Shown here in pieces: positions 31,929 through 40,512 of a stretch of 40,512 bases of DNA (position 1 is its first letter; each line of letters begins with the position of its first letter). The DNA is taken from contig JBEEOW010000031.1 in assembly GCA_041191405.1 (NCBI GenBank), positions 1-40,512 on the forward strand, given 5' to 3'. The notes beneath the pieces were generated by a model. The model did not search any database. It was not told the DNA's origin and saw only the letters and a program-made list of their open reading frames with translations. The position numbers and the translations under genes were made by a program. Source of the DNA: JBEEOW01 sp041191405 (GTDB lineage Bacteria; Bacteroidota; Bacteroidia; Cytophagales; UBA9547).

Positions 31929-33206
31929 ATGAACGTATTAATATTAGGCTCAGGCGGACGTGAGCATGCATTTACTTGGAAATTAGCGCAAAGTAAAGTT
32001 GTAACAAAAGTTTTTGTAGCACCAGGAAATCCGGGAACTGCATCAGTAGCTCAAAACCTTGCAATTTCTGCTGAAGATTTTCCAGCGATAGAGAAAGCAA
32101 TTCTTGAAAATGACATCAAATTAGTAGTTGTTGGTCCGGAAGCTCCGCTTGTATTAGGGGTACGTGATTTTATCACTTCTACACCTTCAATAAGTCATGT
32201 AAAAGTTGTTGGTCCAGATAAAATTGGAGCACAATTAGAAGGAAGTAAAGATTTTTCTAAAAACTTCATGCAAAAATATGGTATACCAACTGCTTCTTCA
32301 CGCACATTTACAGCCGAAGAATTAGAAGAAGGTATTGCTTATGTGAAAGCACACACATTACCTGTGGTTTTAAAAGCGGATGGTTTAGCTGCTGGCAAAG
32401 GTGTAATTATTGCAGAAACACACAAAGAAGCTGAAGAAACTATCATAGATATGCTTGCAAACCAGCGTTTTGGTAAAGCAAGTGCAAAAGTGGTTATTGA
32501 GCAATTTTTAACAGGTATTGAACTTTCTGTTTTCATATTGACTGATGGTAAAAACTATGTTACATTACCAGAAGCAAAAGATTACAAACGTATTGGCGAA
32601 GGTGATACTGGCTTAAATACAGGTGGTATGGGAGCAGTTTCTCCGGTTCCATTTGCTGATGAAGCATTTATGAAAGTAATTGATGAAACAATTACTAAAC
32701 CAACAATAAACGGCTTAATTACAGAAGGTATTAATTATGTAGGTTTTATTTTCTTAGGTTTGATAAACACTCCAGATGGACCTTATGTAATTGAATACAA
32801 TGCTCGTATGGGCGACCCAGAAACTGAAGTTGTAATTCCTAGAATAAAATCAGATTTAGGAGAATTACTTTGGGCTGCAGGCAATGGCGAATTAGCTGGC
32901 AAAACAATTGAAGTTGACCCAAGAACTGCAACAACAGTAATGTTAGTTTCTGGTGGTTACCCTGGTGCTTACGAAAAAGGTTTTGAAATTACAGGTGCTG
33001 ATAATCAAAACGAAGTATTGGTTTTCCATGCAGGTACAGCGATTAAAGACAATAAACTTGTAAACACAGGCGGAAGAGTTATTGCTTGTACAGCTTATGG
33101 TAACTCAATTCCTGATGCTTTAGCAAAATCTAATCAAGCGGCTGCAAGTATCAATTGGTCAGGCAAAAACTACAGAAAAGATATTGGTTTAGATTTATTG
33201 AAATAA
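31929..33206 (+). CDS. purD: Phosphoribosylamine-glycine ligase (PurD)
   Basis: 425 aa, ATP-grasp. MNVLILGSGGREHAFTWKLAQS, VAPGNPGT, VGPEAPLVLGV, VLKADGLAAGKGVIIAET, GLNTGGMGAVSPVPFADE and EYNARMGDPETEVVIPR are all PurD signatures. It joins glycine to phosphoribosylamine, the second step of purine synthesis. It lies about 980 bases after purE on the same strand, separated by the DUF4160-DUF2442 cassette, so it was probably once adjacent to purKE or is still served by read-through. A strong hairpin terminator follows. Confidence 0.98.
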   Translation: MNVLILGSGGREHAFTWKLAQSKVVTKVFVAPGNPGTASVAQNLAISAEDFPAIEKAILENDIKLVVVGPEAPLVLGVRDFITSTPSISHVKVVGPDKIGAQLEGSKDFSKNFMQKYGIPTASSRTFTAEELEEGIAYVKAHTLPVVLKADGLAAGKGVIIAETHKEAEETIIDMLANQRFGKASAKVVIEQFLTGIELSVFILTDGKNYVTLPEAKDYKRIGEGDTGLNTGGMGAVSPVPFADEAFMKVIDETITKPTINGLITEGINYVGFIFLGLINTPDGPYVIEYNARMGDPETEVVIPRIKSDLGELLWAAGNGELAGKTIEVDPRTATTVMLVSGGYPGAYEKGFEITGADNQNEVLVFHAGTAIKDNKLVNTGGRVIACTAYGNSIPDALAKSNQAAASINWSGKNYRKDIGLDLLK

Positions 33207-33226
33207 ACCATAAAAATTATAGATTT

Positions 33227-33270
33227 AAAAAAAGGTCGTTAAAGATGAGAATCTTTAACGACCTTTTTTA
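33227..33270. terminator. Bidirectional terminator between purD and the DUF4139 gene
   Basis: A stem of about 18-19 base pairs (AAAAAAGGTCGTTAAAGAT with ATCTTTAACGACCTTTTTT) around the loop GAGA. A tract on one side and T tract on the other let it stop both convergent transcripts. Confidence 0.93.
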
Positions 33271-33276
33271 TTGATT

Positions 33277-35214
33277 TTACTCAATCACTGTTTTTACACT
33301 TTTCGGCGCTTTAACTCTATATTTAATCAAGTATTCATTTTTTTGTCCTTGTTGTAAATCCATTTTCCAAACTAATTCTCCTGAATCTTTATTGTACTCA
33401 GCATTTGAAATTTCATCCACAAGAACTTCAATATCCTCTGTGATTGAAACAGGAACTTGGTCATGTAACACAAGTTTAATATTACTTTTTTTGTTGTTTT
33501 TAACTGTTATATTCCAACCTTTTGAAACTTCCTTTTTAAATCCAAAAAACTGTTTTTTAGTAAAATCTTTTTTAGGTTCTCTACTTATTGATACATTTTT
33601 ATCTCTACCTAAAGATACTGTTAATGTATCTGAATTTAAATTACTTATATCCAATAATGTTTTACCAACATAAGTATTTTCAAAGTAAATAGATGCTTCA
33701 CCGTCCAATAAATTATATTGACTCCAATTTGTAAAACTTGCCAATAAAAATGCATCTTTATCAGCTTTTGGAGCTGCATAATACTCATAATTTGTTTCCA
33801 TTTGAATTCTTTCAATTTCAACTGTTATCAATTTATTGGTTGAAGGTAATGTATATAATGTTTTGATTTCAAAAGTAGTAGCAACTGGAGAATTGGTTAC
33901 TGATTTATCTACAATATCACTTTCTTTTGCATATTTCTTACCTCCAGATACTCTTTTTAAAACATCTGCAGTTGACCTATCTGGAGTTTTTTTAATTTGT
34001 TCAGATGAAACTCCATTAACAACTTGAGTACTATTTTTTCTTACAGTTAATAAAAATTCTGAAGAGATTGCAACTTCTTGTGTATTTTGTACTTGTTCTT
34101 TTAAAACAAAATCTTCAGTACCATTATTAGCGACTCTGGTTTGAGAATTATAACCTATATACTTCACTTTTAATGAGATATCAGGTTTAGAAGGAACAGT
34201 AATTGAATATTTTCCTTCAATATCACTTACTGCTGAAATTGAATAACCTTCAACCGTAATTAATGCTCCAATCAATGGATCTCCATTTTCATCTGTGATT
34301 TTACCTGTAATTTCGTTTCCTTTTGAAATATATTTTGGCGGTGTACTATTAAAGTGCAATTGATAAGGAATTAATTTAGTGGCAGTATTACCCAAAATTG
34401 GGTCAGTAGTTGATAAACTCAATTTTACATTAGACCAGTTTTCTTTTGTATTTTGCTGAATATTAGCTTTGTAAATAATTTTCAAAGGTTCCGATAATTC
34501 ATCTGCTCTAATATCGTACGATGGAAACCATGTTGCATTTTCGGCAAAATAACTTAATTCAAAATCAATTTTAGTATCTTTTTTAACTTCTACTAAAGCT
34601 AATACTTCGGCATAATACTCTACTTTTTTATCACCTATCGAATTATATTGTTTTATTTGTGCCTCAAGCTCTTTTTTGAGTATCTCTATTTTATTCGATA
34701 CTTCAATTTCCTTTTGTTTTATATACAAAAACTGCTCTTGATAAAATGAAAGTGCATCTTTTAAACTATTTACAACATTACTATTTGCCGAAGGCTTAAA
34801 TGTTCTATTCTCTTGTAAAAGTAAAGTCTGCTCTTTTAGTACTTCTAAATTTGCTAGTTCTATCTTTATTTGATTCTCAATAGTTTCAACCTTATTTAGA
34901 ATATTTTCGGTTTCTTTTACACGTTTTAAACTATCTAAAAAATTAAATTGGTAGTTCACCGAAAGAATTGTAACATCTCCAAACCCTTTTAAAAGTATAG
35001 ATTTACCAACTAAATAGGGCGACAATTTCATGAATTTTACAATGGATTTCCCTTGTTGGAGTTCAATGCTTTTTTTCCTTGTAACTTGGGCTCCGCTAGA
35101 GAAAACAGTTACCTCGATAGGCTCTGTACTAACATTCACTTCTTTAACTTGCTGTGCAAACATTTGATTTACAACATACAACAATACAAACATTAAGAAT
35201 ACGCTGAATTTCAT
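33277..35214 (-). CDS. Exported MuiA-like (DUF4140/DUF4139) protein with internal CarboxypepD_reg and TonB-plug-like insert
   Basis: 645 aa. MKFSVFLMFVLLYVVNQMFAQ is a signal peptide. DUF4140-like sequence follows (EPIEVTVFSSGAQVTRKKSIEL, residues 31-52), then a coiled coil (about 95-195), then DUF4139-like LSYFAENATWFPSYDIRADEL. Residues 301-372 form a CarboxypepD_reg-like domain (ITGKITDENGDPLIGALITV, GKYSITVP, LKVKYIGYNSQ). Residues about 380-427 (NGVSSEQIKKTPDRSTADVLKRVSGG) resemble the start of a TonB receptor plug. Family members without the insert run directly from one DUF4139 half to the other. The C-terminal half (FENTYVGKTLLDISNLNSDTLTVSLGRD, WNITVKNNKK) completes DUF4139. Function unknown; probably periplasmic or surface. 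Confidence 0.85.
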   Translation of the reverse strand: MKFSVFLMFVLLYVVNQMFAQQVKEVNVSTEPIEVTVFSSGAQVTRKKSIELQQGKSIVKFMKLSPYLVGKSILLKGFGDVTILSVNYQFNFLDSLKRVKETENILNKVETIENQIKIELANLEVLKEQTLLLQENRTFKPSANSNVVNSLKDALSFYQEQFLYIKQKEIEVSNKIEILKKELEAQIKQYNSIGDKKVEYYAEVLALVEVKKDTKIDFELSYFAENATWFPSYDIRADELSEPLKIIYKANIQQNTKENWSNVKLSLSTTDPILGNTATKLIPYQLHFNSTPPKYISKGNEITGKITDENGDPLIGALITVEGYSISAVSDIEGKYSITVPSKPDISLKVKYIGYNSQTRVANNGTEDFVLKEQVQNTQEVAISSEFLLTVRKNSTQVVNGVSSEQIKKTPDRSTADVLKRVSGGKKYAKESDIVDKSVTNSPVATTFEIKTLYTLPSTNKLITVEIERIQMETNYEYYAAPKADKDAFLLASFTNWSQYNLLDGEASIYFENTYVGKTLLDISNLNSDTLTVSLGRDKNVSISREPKKDFTKKQFFGFKKEVSKGWNITVKNNKKSNIKLVLHDQVPVSITEDIEVLVDEISNAEYNKDSGELVWKMDLQQGQKNEYLIKYRVKAPKSVKTVIE

Positions 35215-35547
35215 ATAACAACAGATTTAAGTTTAAATCTAAAATATGCATATATAATTGCATTTAAAATACTGAAACAGAAAGTAAACAATTAAATAAC
35301 ATCTAGGTAAAATAATTACAACTTTAACAAATTAACATTAACCTTAATTGACCTGACGATTCATTTGGTGCACGATGAACACAAGGTAACACTTCACTGT
35401 TGGGATAATCAGTAGCTAAACGCCACAAATTACTATTTCTCATGAATACACTGACGAAGACGTAAGCATATTTATAGCGTAATATTGAAATTCAACGATA
35501 TTAATTTTCCACGAAATGCTACAATGTAAATATATAAAACTAATCAA
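35215..35547. other. 333-base intergenic stretch with a possible small coding remnant
   Basis: Most is AT-rich and featureless, but about 35340-35470 is clearly richer in GC. On the minus strand it holds a 39-codon frame, ATG at 35443 to TAA at 35324, whose product contains NLWRLATDYPNSEVLP and VHRAPNESSGQLRL. The composition looks protein-like, and the open frame extends some codons upstream of the ATG. It has no detectable ribosome-binding site and I do not recognise it. It may be a degraded gene end, part of a dispersed repeat, or chance. Confidence 0.4.
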
Positions 35548-37809
35548 CTAAAAATTATAACTCACATTTACTCTGATATTAAAGGGAGTGCCTGGAGTGT
35601 AATGCAGTTCAGTAATAGGTGCAGATTCAGTTTTTAATTTTGATTCTGTAGCAAATTGGGCTTCATTCCAGGTTTTGTTTAATAGATTTTCAATCGTTAC
35701 GCCGAGCTGAATTTTCTTCACTTTATAACTTGCCACCAAATCGGTAATAAAATATCCTTTGGCTTCTATAGAATTATCTTCAATTGCTGGTCTGGTTCCT
35801 AAATATCGGTACCTTAAACTGATATTAAATCCTTGTTTTGAAACTATATTTATACCAGCCACACTTGTAATTGTCGGTGCAAGAGGAACATAGTTTTGAC
35901 CAATTGGCTCATTAACAAACCTAGGTTTTGCCAAATTAAGGTCAGCATCAGCATATAACCAAGTAAATAGTTGTAATCGTGCACTTAAATCAACCCCTAT
36001 TCTTTGTGTTTTACCATTTGGACCAATAAAACCATCGTCTCCGGCATAGGTATATTCCGACTCTAAGTTCATCCACCATAAGGCAGTATTTAAAAATATT
36101 TTTTTAAATAATGTAATACTTGTACCAATGTCGGCACTGATGCTACGAGGAACCGTATTTTGATTTGCCACATTTACCACACCACGGCTGTCATTGCTGT
36201 GGTAGCCTGTACCAGTACTGAAATACAATTGGATTTTGTGATTTAGGTTATAATATAAATTCAATTTCGGGCACGTTATTGATTTATAAACTGACTTTTT
36301 TTCATACTTCATCTCGCTTAATTTATCGATATATTCAAATCTAAAATAATCGAATCTCAAGCCAAGATTTAACGATAATTTAGGGTTAATAATAATCGTT
36401 TCATCTACATAAGCACTAGCATTGGTTTCGTGAATGGTTCCCTTTTTTAAATAATTTATAAAAACTCGTTTTACGGTATTCGACAAGCCAGAATTTGTGA
36501 CATAATCACCTCTTAGCCCAATTCCTAATTGAGTTTTAAACTGTAAATTACCAATGGTGTTATCTTTGGAATAGGAACTATTGTATCCATAGATGTTTCT
36601 ATTTTCGAATTGAAAAATTTGATCTCCATTTAATGAATCATTTTTAAAAAAAGTAAAGTTTGAATACAGGTTAAAATTGTTGCGGACATAATAAAGATTG
36701 TTTTCTATGAAGGAATTATTCTTTAATCTTTTAACAATTTTTAAATTAAAATTATATCTAGATGTTTTGCCGCCTTCCGAATTATCTATAGAACCATATC
36801 TAGTAATAATTCCTTGAGATACTGCCCTTTCGGGTATTTGCCCTGATGCATACCATGTGCTTGAAAAAGCACATGCCGAAAAAATCAAATTCAAATTTGA
36901 AGTCAATTGATTGGTATATTTTCCAAAAAGATTGATTCTATTAAATTTTTGTGGAGATTCTACAAATCCTTTAGTAGTAAAATATTCAGAGGCTATATAG
37001 GCATGTTGTTTGGTGCGAATAGTATCTTTTTCGTTGAATAAATTAAACATAACAACACCTCTATAGGTATTAAAACTACCGATTTCGGATTTTATTAAAT
37101 TAGCGGGTAATATTTTTTTTGTTTTAAACCGAACTGCACCAGCTGTATTAAAGTTGCCCGTAGTGGCATCATAAGATCCTTTTGAAAAATCGATTTTATC
37201 AACTGTTTCTGGAATAACGAAGTGCAAATCTGCATAGCCCTGACCATGTGCATGCGACACCATATTTACCGGCATATCATCAACCGAAACGGCTACATCC
37301 GTACCATGGTCGACATCGAAACCTCGCAAAAATATTTGTTCGGCTTTGCCACCTCCGGCATGTTGAGCTATGAATAAACCAGGTACCAATCTTAACAAAT
37401 CTTGTGTGGTGGTATGTGGTCTTAATTTAATATCGAGCGCACTTAGTGTATTTAAAGAGAAGTCTTTTTGGGCATTCACTATAATTTCAGAAATCATTAA
37501 AGGGGCCTCCTTTAAATAGAAATTTTTTGAGAAAGTAGCATTTTCATTCACATAAATAGTGTCTGATAAGGCAGTATAACCCAAGGCTGTAATTTTAATG
37601 ATATGCCTACCCGAAGTAAGTTTATCAAAGGAAAATGCACCGTTTTGATCGGAAAATATTCTTGTATTGGTTGAAATATTTTGTATTAAAAGCGCTTCTA
37701 AAGGCTGTTTTGATGATAAATCAAATACAAAACCTTTTATATTGCTACCTGCCATTAAATTTCCTGAGAAGAAATATAATAAGGAAATTACAACTATGTT
37801 TTTTAACAT
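35548..37809 (-). CDS. TonB-dependent outer-membrane receptor
   Basis: 753 aa. Signal peptide (MLKNIVVISLLYFFSGNLMA), CarboxypepD_reg-like N-terminal domain (about 23-98: IKGFVFDLSSKQPLEALLI, GRHIIKITALGYTALSDTI), then plug (HTTTQDLLRLVPGLFIAQHAGGG, FLRGFDVDHGTDVAVSVDDM, VSHAHGQGYADLHFVIPE) and a long beta-barrel ending in the aromatic SYNF. The barrel has many aromatic-girdle strands. The plug contains the His-rich segments DHGTD and SHAHG. It lies 104 bases downstream of the His-rich small protein gene and is probably part of the same unit; it would bring a chelated ligand (metal or cofactor) across the outer membrane, driven by TonB-ExbBD. Ligand is inferred only. Confidence 0.92.
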   Translation of the reverse strand: MLKNIVVISLLYFFSGNLMAGSNIKGFVFDLSSKQPLEALLIQNISTNTRIFSDQNGAFSFDKLTSGRHIIKITALGYTALSDTIYVNENATFSKNFYLKEAPLMISEIIVNAQKDFSLNTLSALDIKLRPHTTTQDLLRLVPGLFIAQHAGGGKAEQIFLRGFDVDHGTDVAVSVDDMPVNMVSHAHGQGYADLHFVIPETVDKIDFSKGSYDATTGNFNTAGAVRFKTKKILPANLIKSEIGSFNTYRGVVMFNLFNEKDTIRTKQHAYIASEYFTTKGFVESPQKFNRINLFGKYTNQLTSNLNLIFSACAFSSTWYASGQIPERAVSQGIITRYGSIDNSEGGKTSRYNFNLKIVKRLKNNSFIENNLYYVRNNFNLYSNFTFFKNDSLNGDQIFQFENRNIYGYNSSYSKDNTIGNLQFKTQLGIGLRGDYVTNSGLSNTVKRVFINYLKKGTIHETNASAYVDETIIINPKLSLNLGLRFDYFRFEYIDKLSEMKYEKKSVYKSITCPKLNLYYNLNHKIQLYFSTGTGYHSNDSRGVVNVANQNTVPRSISADIGTSITLFKKIFLNTALWWMNLESEYTYAGDDGFIGPNGKTQRIGVDLSARLQLFTWLYADADLNLAKPRFVNEPIGQNYVPLAPTITSVAGINIVSKQGFNISLRYRYLGTRPAIEDNSIEAKGYFITDLVASYKVKKIQLGVTIENLLNKTWNEAQFATESKLKTESAPITELHYTPGTPFNIRVNVSYNF

Positions 37810-37913
37810 TTAATTTTAAATTAGACGATAATAAATTCATTGAAAAAAGACAAAAGCGTAGCTGATGAATAAATAAACATATTCATAATGAGCTAATTGT
37901 CAATTATATAAAT

Positions 37914-38312
37914 TTATGCTAATTCGGGAGGTAATAAATTGGGTGCAACAATAAAAGAAACAAAACGACTCAACTTAAAATTGAAATCATTTTTTTTGCA
38001 AAAAATTATATCAATTTTGAAATCAATAAAATGATTATTCAATACAAATAAATAAACCTTATTGTTTTTTACCAACTTGTGTTTCGCCTTTTTAAGTGGT
38101 TTATGTTGATTTATAGCTTCTTTGTCACTTTCAGTTAAATCAATGTGGTCGTTTATAGTATGGGTATGACTATGAACATGATGTGAATGAAAAGAAATTG
38201 GAATATAATGTAAAAGGGCATGCGATATTGTAATAGAATCTTTTAAATTCAATAGAAAGATATTGGCAATAACTAATATCGAAATATAATATCGTACCTT
38301 TATAAATGACAT
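37914..38312 (-). CDS. Small His-rich membrane-anchored or exported protein
   Basis: 132 aa. A hydrophobic N-terminal segment (about residues 8-26, ISILVIANIFLLNL) is followed by a His cluster SFHSHHVHSHTHTINDH (about 40-56). A Lys-rich stretch and a hydrophobic region near the end (FKLSRFVSFIVAPNLLPPELA) follow. Proteins of this size, with an exposed His cluster and a Pro-rich end, often sit next to metal-transport genes in Bacteroidota. I do not recognise a named family. It begins 20 bases after the TPR gene stop and probably belongs to the same transcript; it may bind Zn, Cu, Ni or Co at the periplasmic face. Confidence 0.7.
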   Translation of the reverse strand: MSFIKVRYYISILVIANIFLLNLKDSITISHALLHYIPISFHSHHVHSHTHTINDHIDLTESDKEAINQHKPLKKAKHKLVKNNKVYLFVLNNHFIDFKIDIIFCKKNDFNFKLSRFVSFIVAPNLLPPELA

Positions 38313-38332
38313 CTATTAAATACAATTTTGAA

Positions 38333-39667
38333 TTATAAATGCTTATTTAAAATTAACTTTTTAGCTTCAAATGCTAATTCATCATTTTGATAAGGATTTA
38401 ACTTAAATGATTGTTTAATAAGGGCGTTACTTGCTTTTATTTGTCCAGTTTTATTATAAATCAAAGCAGTTAAGGTTAAAAGTTCGCTATCGTTTCTATG
38501 GGTGCGAGAGGCAGATTTAATATATTTATAAGCCGTTTTATATTCTTGTTTTTTGTAATAAATCAAAGCCAAACATTTATTTACATCAATATTGTTGGGT
38601 CTAACTTCATATTCATTTTCAGCATATTCCAATGCTTTATCGTAATCATGAAATAAGTTTACATACAAATTAGCTAATTCTAAATCTACTTTATGACCAG
38701 CATCGGCATCTTCATCAAGCATGTCTATTACCTCTTCAGCAGTTTTTTGACTCAGTTCTTTTTTGCCAACAGTAGCGTATAGTTGAGCTAAATTTTCATT
38801 GAACGAAAATTCAGGAATAATTTTAGCTGCTTTTTCATAATAAGCAATAGCAGTTTTATAATCCTTTTTATTTTCGGCTATACTTCCCAAACCACCAAGT
38901 GCAAAAGCATAAAAAGGTGTTTCGTAAAGTGCTAATTTATATTGTAATTCGGCATTCGGTAAATCGCCCTTTTTTTGATACAATTTGGCTAGATTTATTC
39001 TTGTCCAAGCTGTTTGTTCTAATCCAGGCAGTCCCGCAGAAACGGCTAATTTCATAGCTTCAATGGCACCATTTAAGTCTCCATGTATTTCTCTTAAATA
39101 TGAAACTCTTGAATAAGACCTCAAGTCAGGTTTTAATGAAATCATCAAATCTGTAACTTTTACAGCATTCTCATAATCCCCTAATTCTACATAAGCATCA
39201 CACAAAATGCCATAAATAGCGGCATTTGCATTGCCATCTTTCAAGGCCTCTTCGCCTAATTGTTTAGCGTTTTGAAATTGATGTAATGACAATAATACAG
39301 ATGCTTTTGCTACTATTGCTTCTTTATATAAGCCGTTATCTTTGTTTGTGTTCGATAATACAGATTCGAGCAAATCTAATGCAGCAGGATAATAATAAGG
39401 ATGTTCGCCAGTAATTCTTGCTTCTTGCATATAGGCAAGTGCAAGCAACATTTTAGCTTTAAAATTCCCTGAATTCAACCTGATTTGGGTTTGCAAAGTC
39501 TCAATCGCTTTTTTGGTGTTTAACCATTCGCTAGTTGTCGATATCGGACCAAGTCTTTCCAATAATGGAGGAACCTCTTTTTTATCTTTATTTACAAACA
39601 AATACGCTCCACCGATGGCAAACATGGCAACAATTGCAATTGACAATACTTTTATTTTTTTGTTCAT
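38333..39667 (-). CDS. Membrane-anchored tetratricopeptide-repeat protein
   Basis: 444 aa. One N-terminal TM helix (residues 6-24, KVLSIAIVAMFAIGGAYLF) anchors it, with the rest probably periplasmic. TPR units run through the whole chain, for example YKEAIVAKASVLLSLHQFQNAKQLGEEAL, ARINLAKLYQKKGDLPNAELQYKLAL-type and KDYKTAIAYYEKAAKIIPE; the Ala/Gly/Tyr positions of TPR helices are kept. Such domains are scaffolds for protein complexes. It lies between the T9SS-sorted DUF4331 gene and the His-rich/TonB receptor pair on the same strand, suggesting a joint system. No enzyme motif is present. Confidence 0.88.
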   Translation of the reverse strand: MNKKIKVLSIAIVAMFAIGGAYLFVNKDKKEVPPLLERLGPISTTSEWLNTKKAIETLQTQIRLNSGNFKAKMLLALAYMQEARITGEHPYYYPAALDLLESVLSNTNKDNGLYKEAIVAKASVLLSLHQFQNAKQLGEEALKDGNANAAIYGILCDAYVELGDYENAVKVTDLMISLKPDLRSYSRVSYLREIHGDLNGAIEAMKLAVSAGLPGLEQTAWTRINLAKLYQKKGDLPNAELQYKLALYETPFYAFALGGLGSIAENKKDYKTAIAYYEKAAKIIPEFSFNENLAQLYATVGKKELSQKTAEEVIDMLDEDADAGHKVDLELANLYVNLFHDYDKALEYAENEYEVRPNNIDVNKCLALIYYKKQEYKTAYKYIKSASRTHRNDSELLTLTALIYNKTGQIKASNALIKQSFKLNPYQNDELAFEAKKLILNKHL

Positions 39668-39781
39668 TATCTATTAATGTTAAGATTGTTTGTAAAATCT
39701 AATTCATAAAAAATATTCAAAATCAAAAGCCTTCAAGAATAAACATACATTTATTCCCGAAGTCTCTTAATTGATATTCAA

Positions 39782-40512
39782 TTATTTAGCAACCATTTTA
39801 ATAGTCGTAATTAATTTACCATTGCTATAAACTTTAGCAAAGTATAATCCTGAAGGAACATTATTATTCCATGTTTCATCATGTGTTCCTGCTTGTAGAT
39901 TTTCATCTACTAGTTTTTTTACAAGAGAACCATTTTGAGCATATATATTAATTAATACATGTCCATTATTTACCGTTCTAAATCTTAAAGTAGTTGAGTT
40001 CTCAAAAGGATTAGGGAAATTGTAAGCAGACCCAACTGCATCAGCTGACATACCTAAGCCACTTTCAATACCAGTTCCTGTAAGTACACCTGCATCACCT
40101 TTTCTACTATAGCCATTCCAAGGAGTTTGTAGGTAAGGAAATGCTCCTCTAAATGTGGTATCATTTGCTTCTACACCAGTAGTATAGCCCAATACATTTG
40201 TTAAACCAGTTGTTACTGGAGAAGGTGAAGAGTTTGGCATATAATCATCATACCACAAACCAATTGCAGCTAATACTACACCACTTACTGCTTGTAATTC
40301 GATACGGGTTACATCATCTTCCAATCTTCTTCCGTTAGGGAAGCCATCCATATTAGGGATAAATTGTAAGTTTTTGTTTCCGTTATAAGCAGGATCTGTT
40401 AATCCTAAAACTGCAGCTCCAACTAATCCTAAAGTTGAGAATTTAGGGTCGTTTCTTTGTGTAACTGGTACCGCCATATTTAATCTCAACATATCACCCA
40501 ATACAGGTAAAA
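39782..40512 (-). CDS. DUF4331 family protein with C-terminal T9SS sorting domain, partial
   Basis: Only the C-terminal 242 residues lie in the window; the reading frame is open to the right edge. RLNMAVPVTQRND, FPNGRRLEDDVTRIELQAV and FPYLQTPWNGYSRK are the blocks I associate with the DUF4331 family. The last 90 residues (AYNFPNPFENSTTLRF, HVLINIYAQNGSLVKKL, AGTHDETWNNNVPSGLYFAKVYSNGK) are a type A sorting domain recognised by the type IX secretion system, so the protein should be secreted and attached to the cell surface. The function of DUF4331 is unknown. It lies 114 bases upstream of the TPR gene on the same strand. Confidence 0.85.
   Translation of the reverse strand, partial: LPVLGDMLRLNMAVPVTQRNDPKFSTLGLVGAAVLGLTDPAYNGNKNLQFIPNMDGFPNGRRLEDDVTRIELQAVSGVVLAAIGLWYDDYMPNSSPSPVTTGLTNVLGYTTGVEANDTTFRGAFPYLQTPWNGYSRKGDAGVLTGTGIESGLGMSADAVGSAYNFPNPFENSTTLRFRTVNNGHVLINIYAQNGSLVKKLVDENLQAGTHDETWNNNVPSGLYFAKVYSNGKLITTIKMVAK

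Noticed and set aside
39737..39756. GAATAAA/TTTATTC hairpin between the DUF4331 and TPR genes as a terminator
   Set aside because: The stem is only 7 AT-rich pairs and is not followed by a T tract, so it may not separate the two genes.
1..40512. tRNA, rRNA, integrase or transposase genes
   Set aside because: None of the characteristic sequences or motifs was found on either strand by eye; a tRNAscan/Infernal run would be the decisive test.

Overview
The window looks like a chromosomal stretch of a low-GC Bacteroidota (Flavobacteriia/Cytophagia-like; genus not resolvable by eye). The evidence is a long SecA (1119 aa), TonB-dependent receptor and CarboxypepD_reg modules, a C-terminal type IX secretion (T9SS) sorting domain, Bacteroidota-type lipoproteins, a TAnnTTTG-type promoter box, scattered 7-bp tandem repeats, and AT-rich intergenic DNA with very little Shine-Dalgarno signal.

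Region 1 (1-19041, all minus strand) is a surface-polysaccharide locus that reads as one transcription unit, because nearly every junction overlaps or is a few bases long. In transcription order: Wzm/Wzt-type ABC exporter; pseB, pseC, a pseG-GNAT fusion (PseG plus a PseH-like acetyltransferase) and pseI; a formyltransferase-like protein and a PIG-L deacetylase; pseF; a Gfo/Idh/MocA oxidoreductase and a second sugar aminotransferase; a GT-B-like protein; a free GNAT; a WbpG/PseA-type amidotransferase with HisH-like and HisF-like partners and a second, divergent WbpG paralogue; a second GT-B-like protein; a GT8 glycosyltransferase; and an acyltransferase-3 cut by the window edge. Together they encode a complete route to CMP-pseudaminic acid plus an unusually rich tailoring set (acetyl, formyl, de-N-acetyl, amidino, O-acyl) and an exporter.

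Region 2 (19143-24510, minus) holds secA with a recognisable promoter, a secreted MORN/TonB-C protein, and a putative N-carbamoylputrescine amidase. A short GC-rich palindrome lies between the last two.

Region 3 (24681-33206, plus) holds two lipoproteins, tpiA, a cytoplasmic tandem-PAS histidine kinase with a one-domain response regulator, and purK-purE-purD. Between purE and purD sits a DUF4160-DUF2442 gene pair bracketed by a 57-bp direct repeat made of REP-like hairpins. This looks like a small inserted cassette.

Region 4 (33277-40512, minus) holds a MuiA/DUF4139-type exported protein carrying an internal CarboxypepD_reg plus TonB-plug-like insert. It is followed by a probable four-gene system: a T9SS-sorted DUF4331 protein (cut by the window edge), a membrane-anchored TPR protein, a small His-rich protein, and a TonB-dependent receptor. 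The His-rich protein suggests metal handling, but that is inference.

No rRNA, tRNA, CRISPR array, prophage or transposase gene was seen. All calls come from reading motifs in the sequence; no database search was run.
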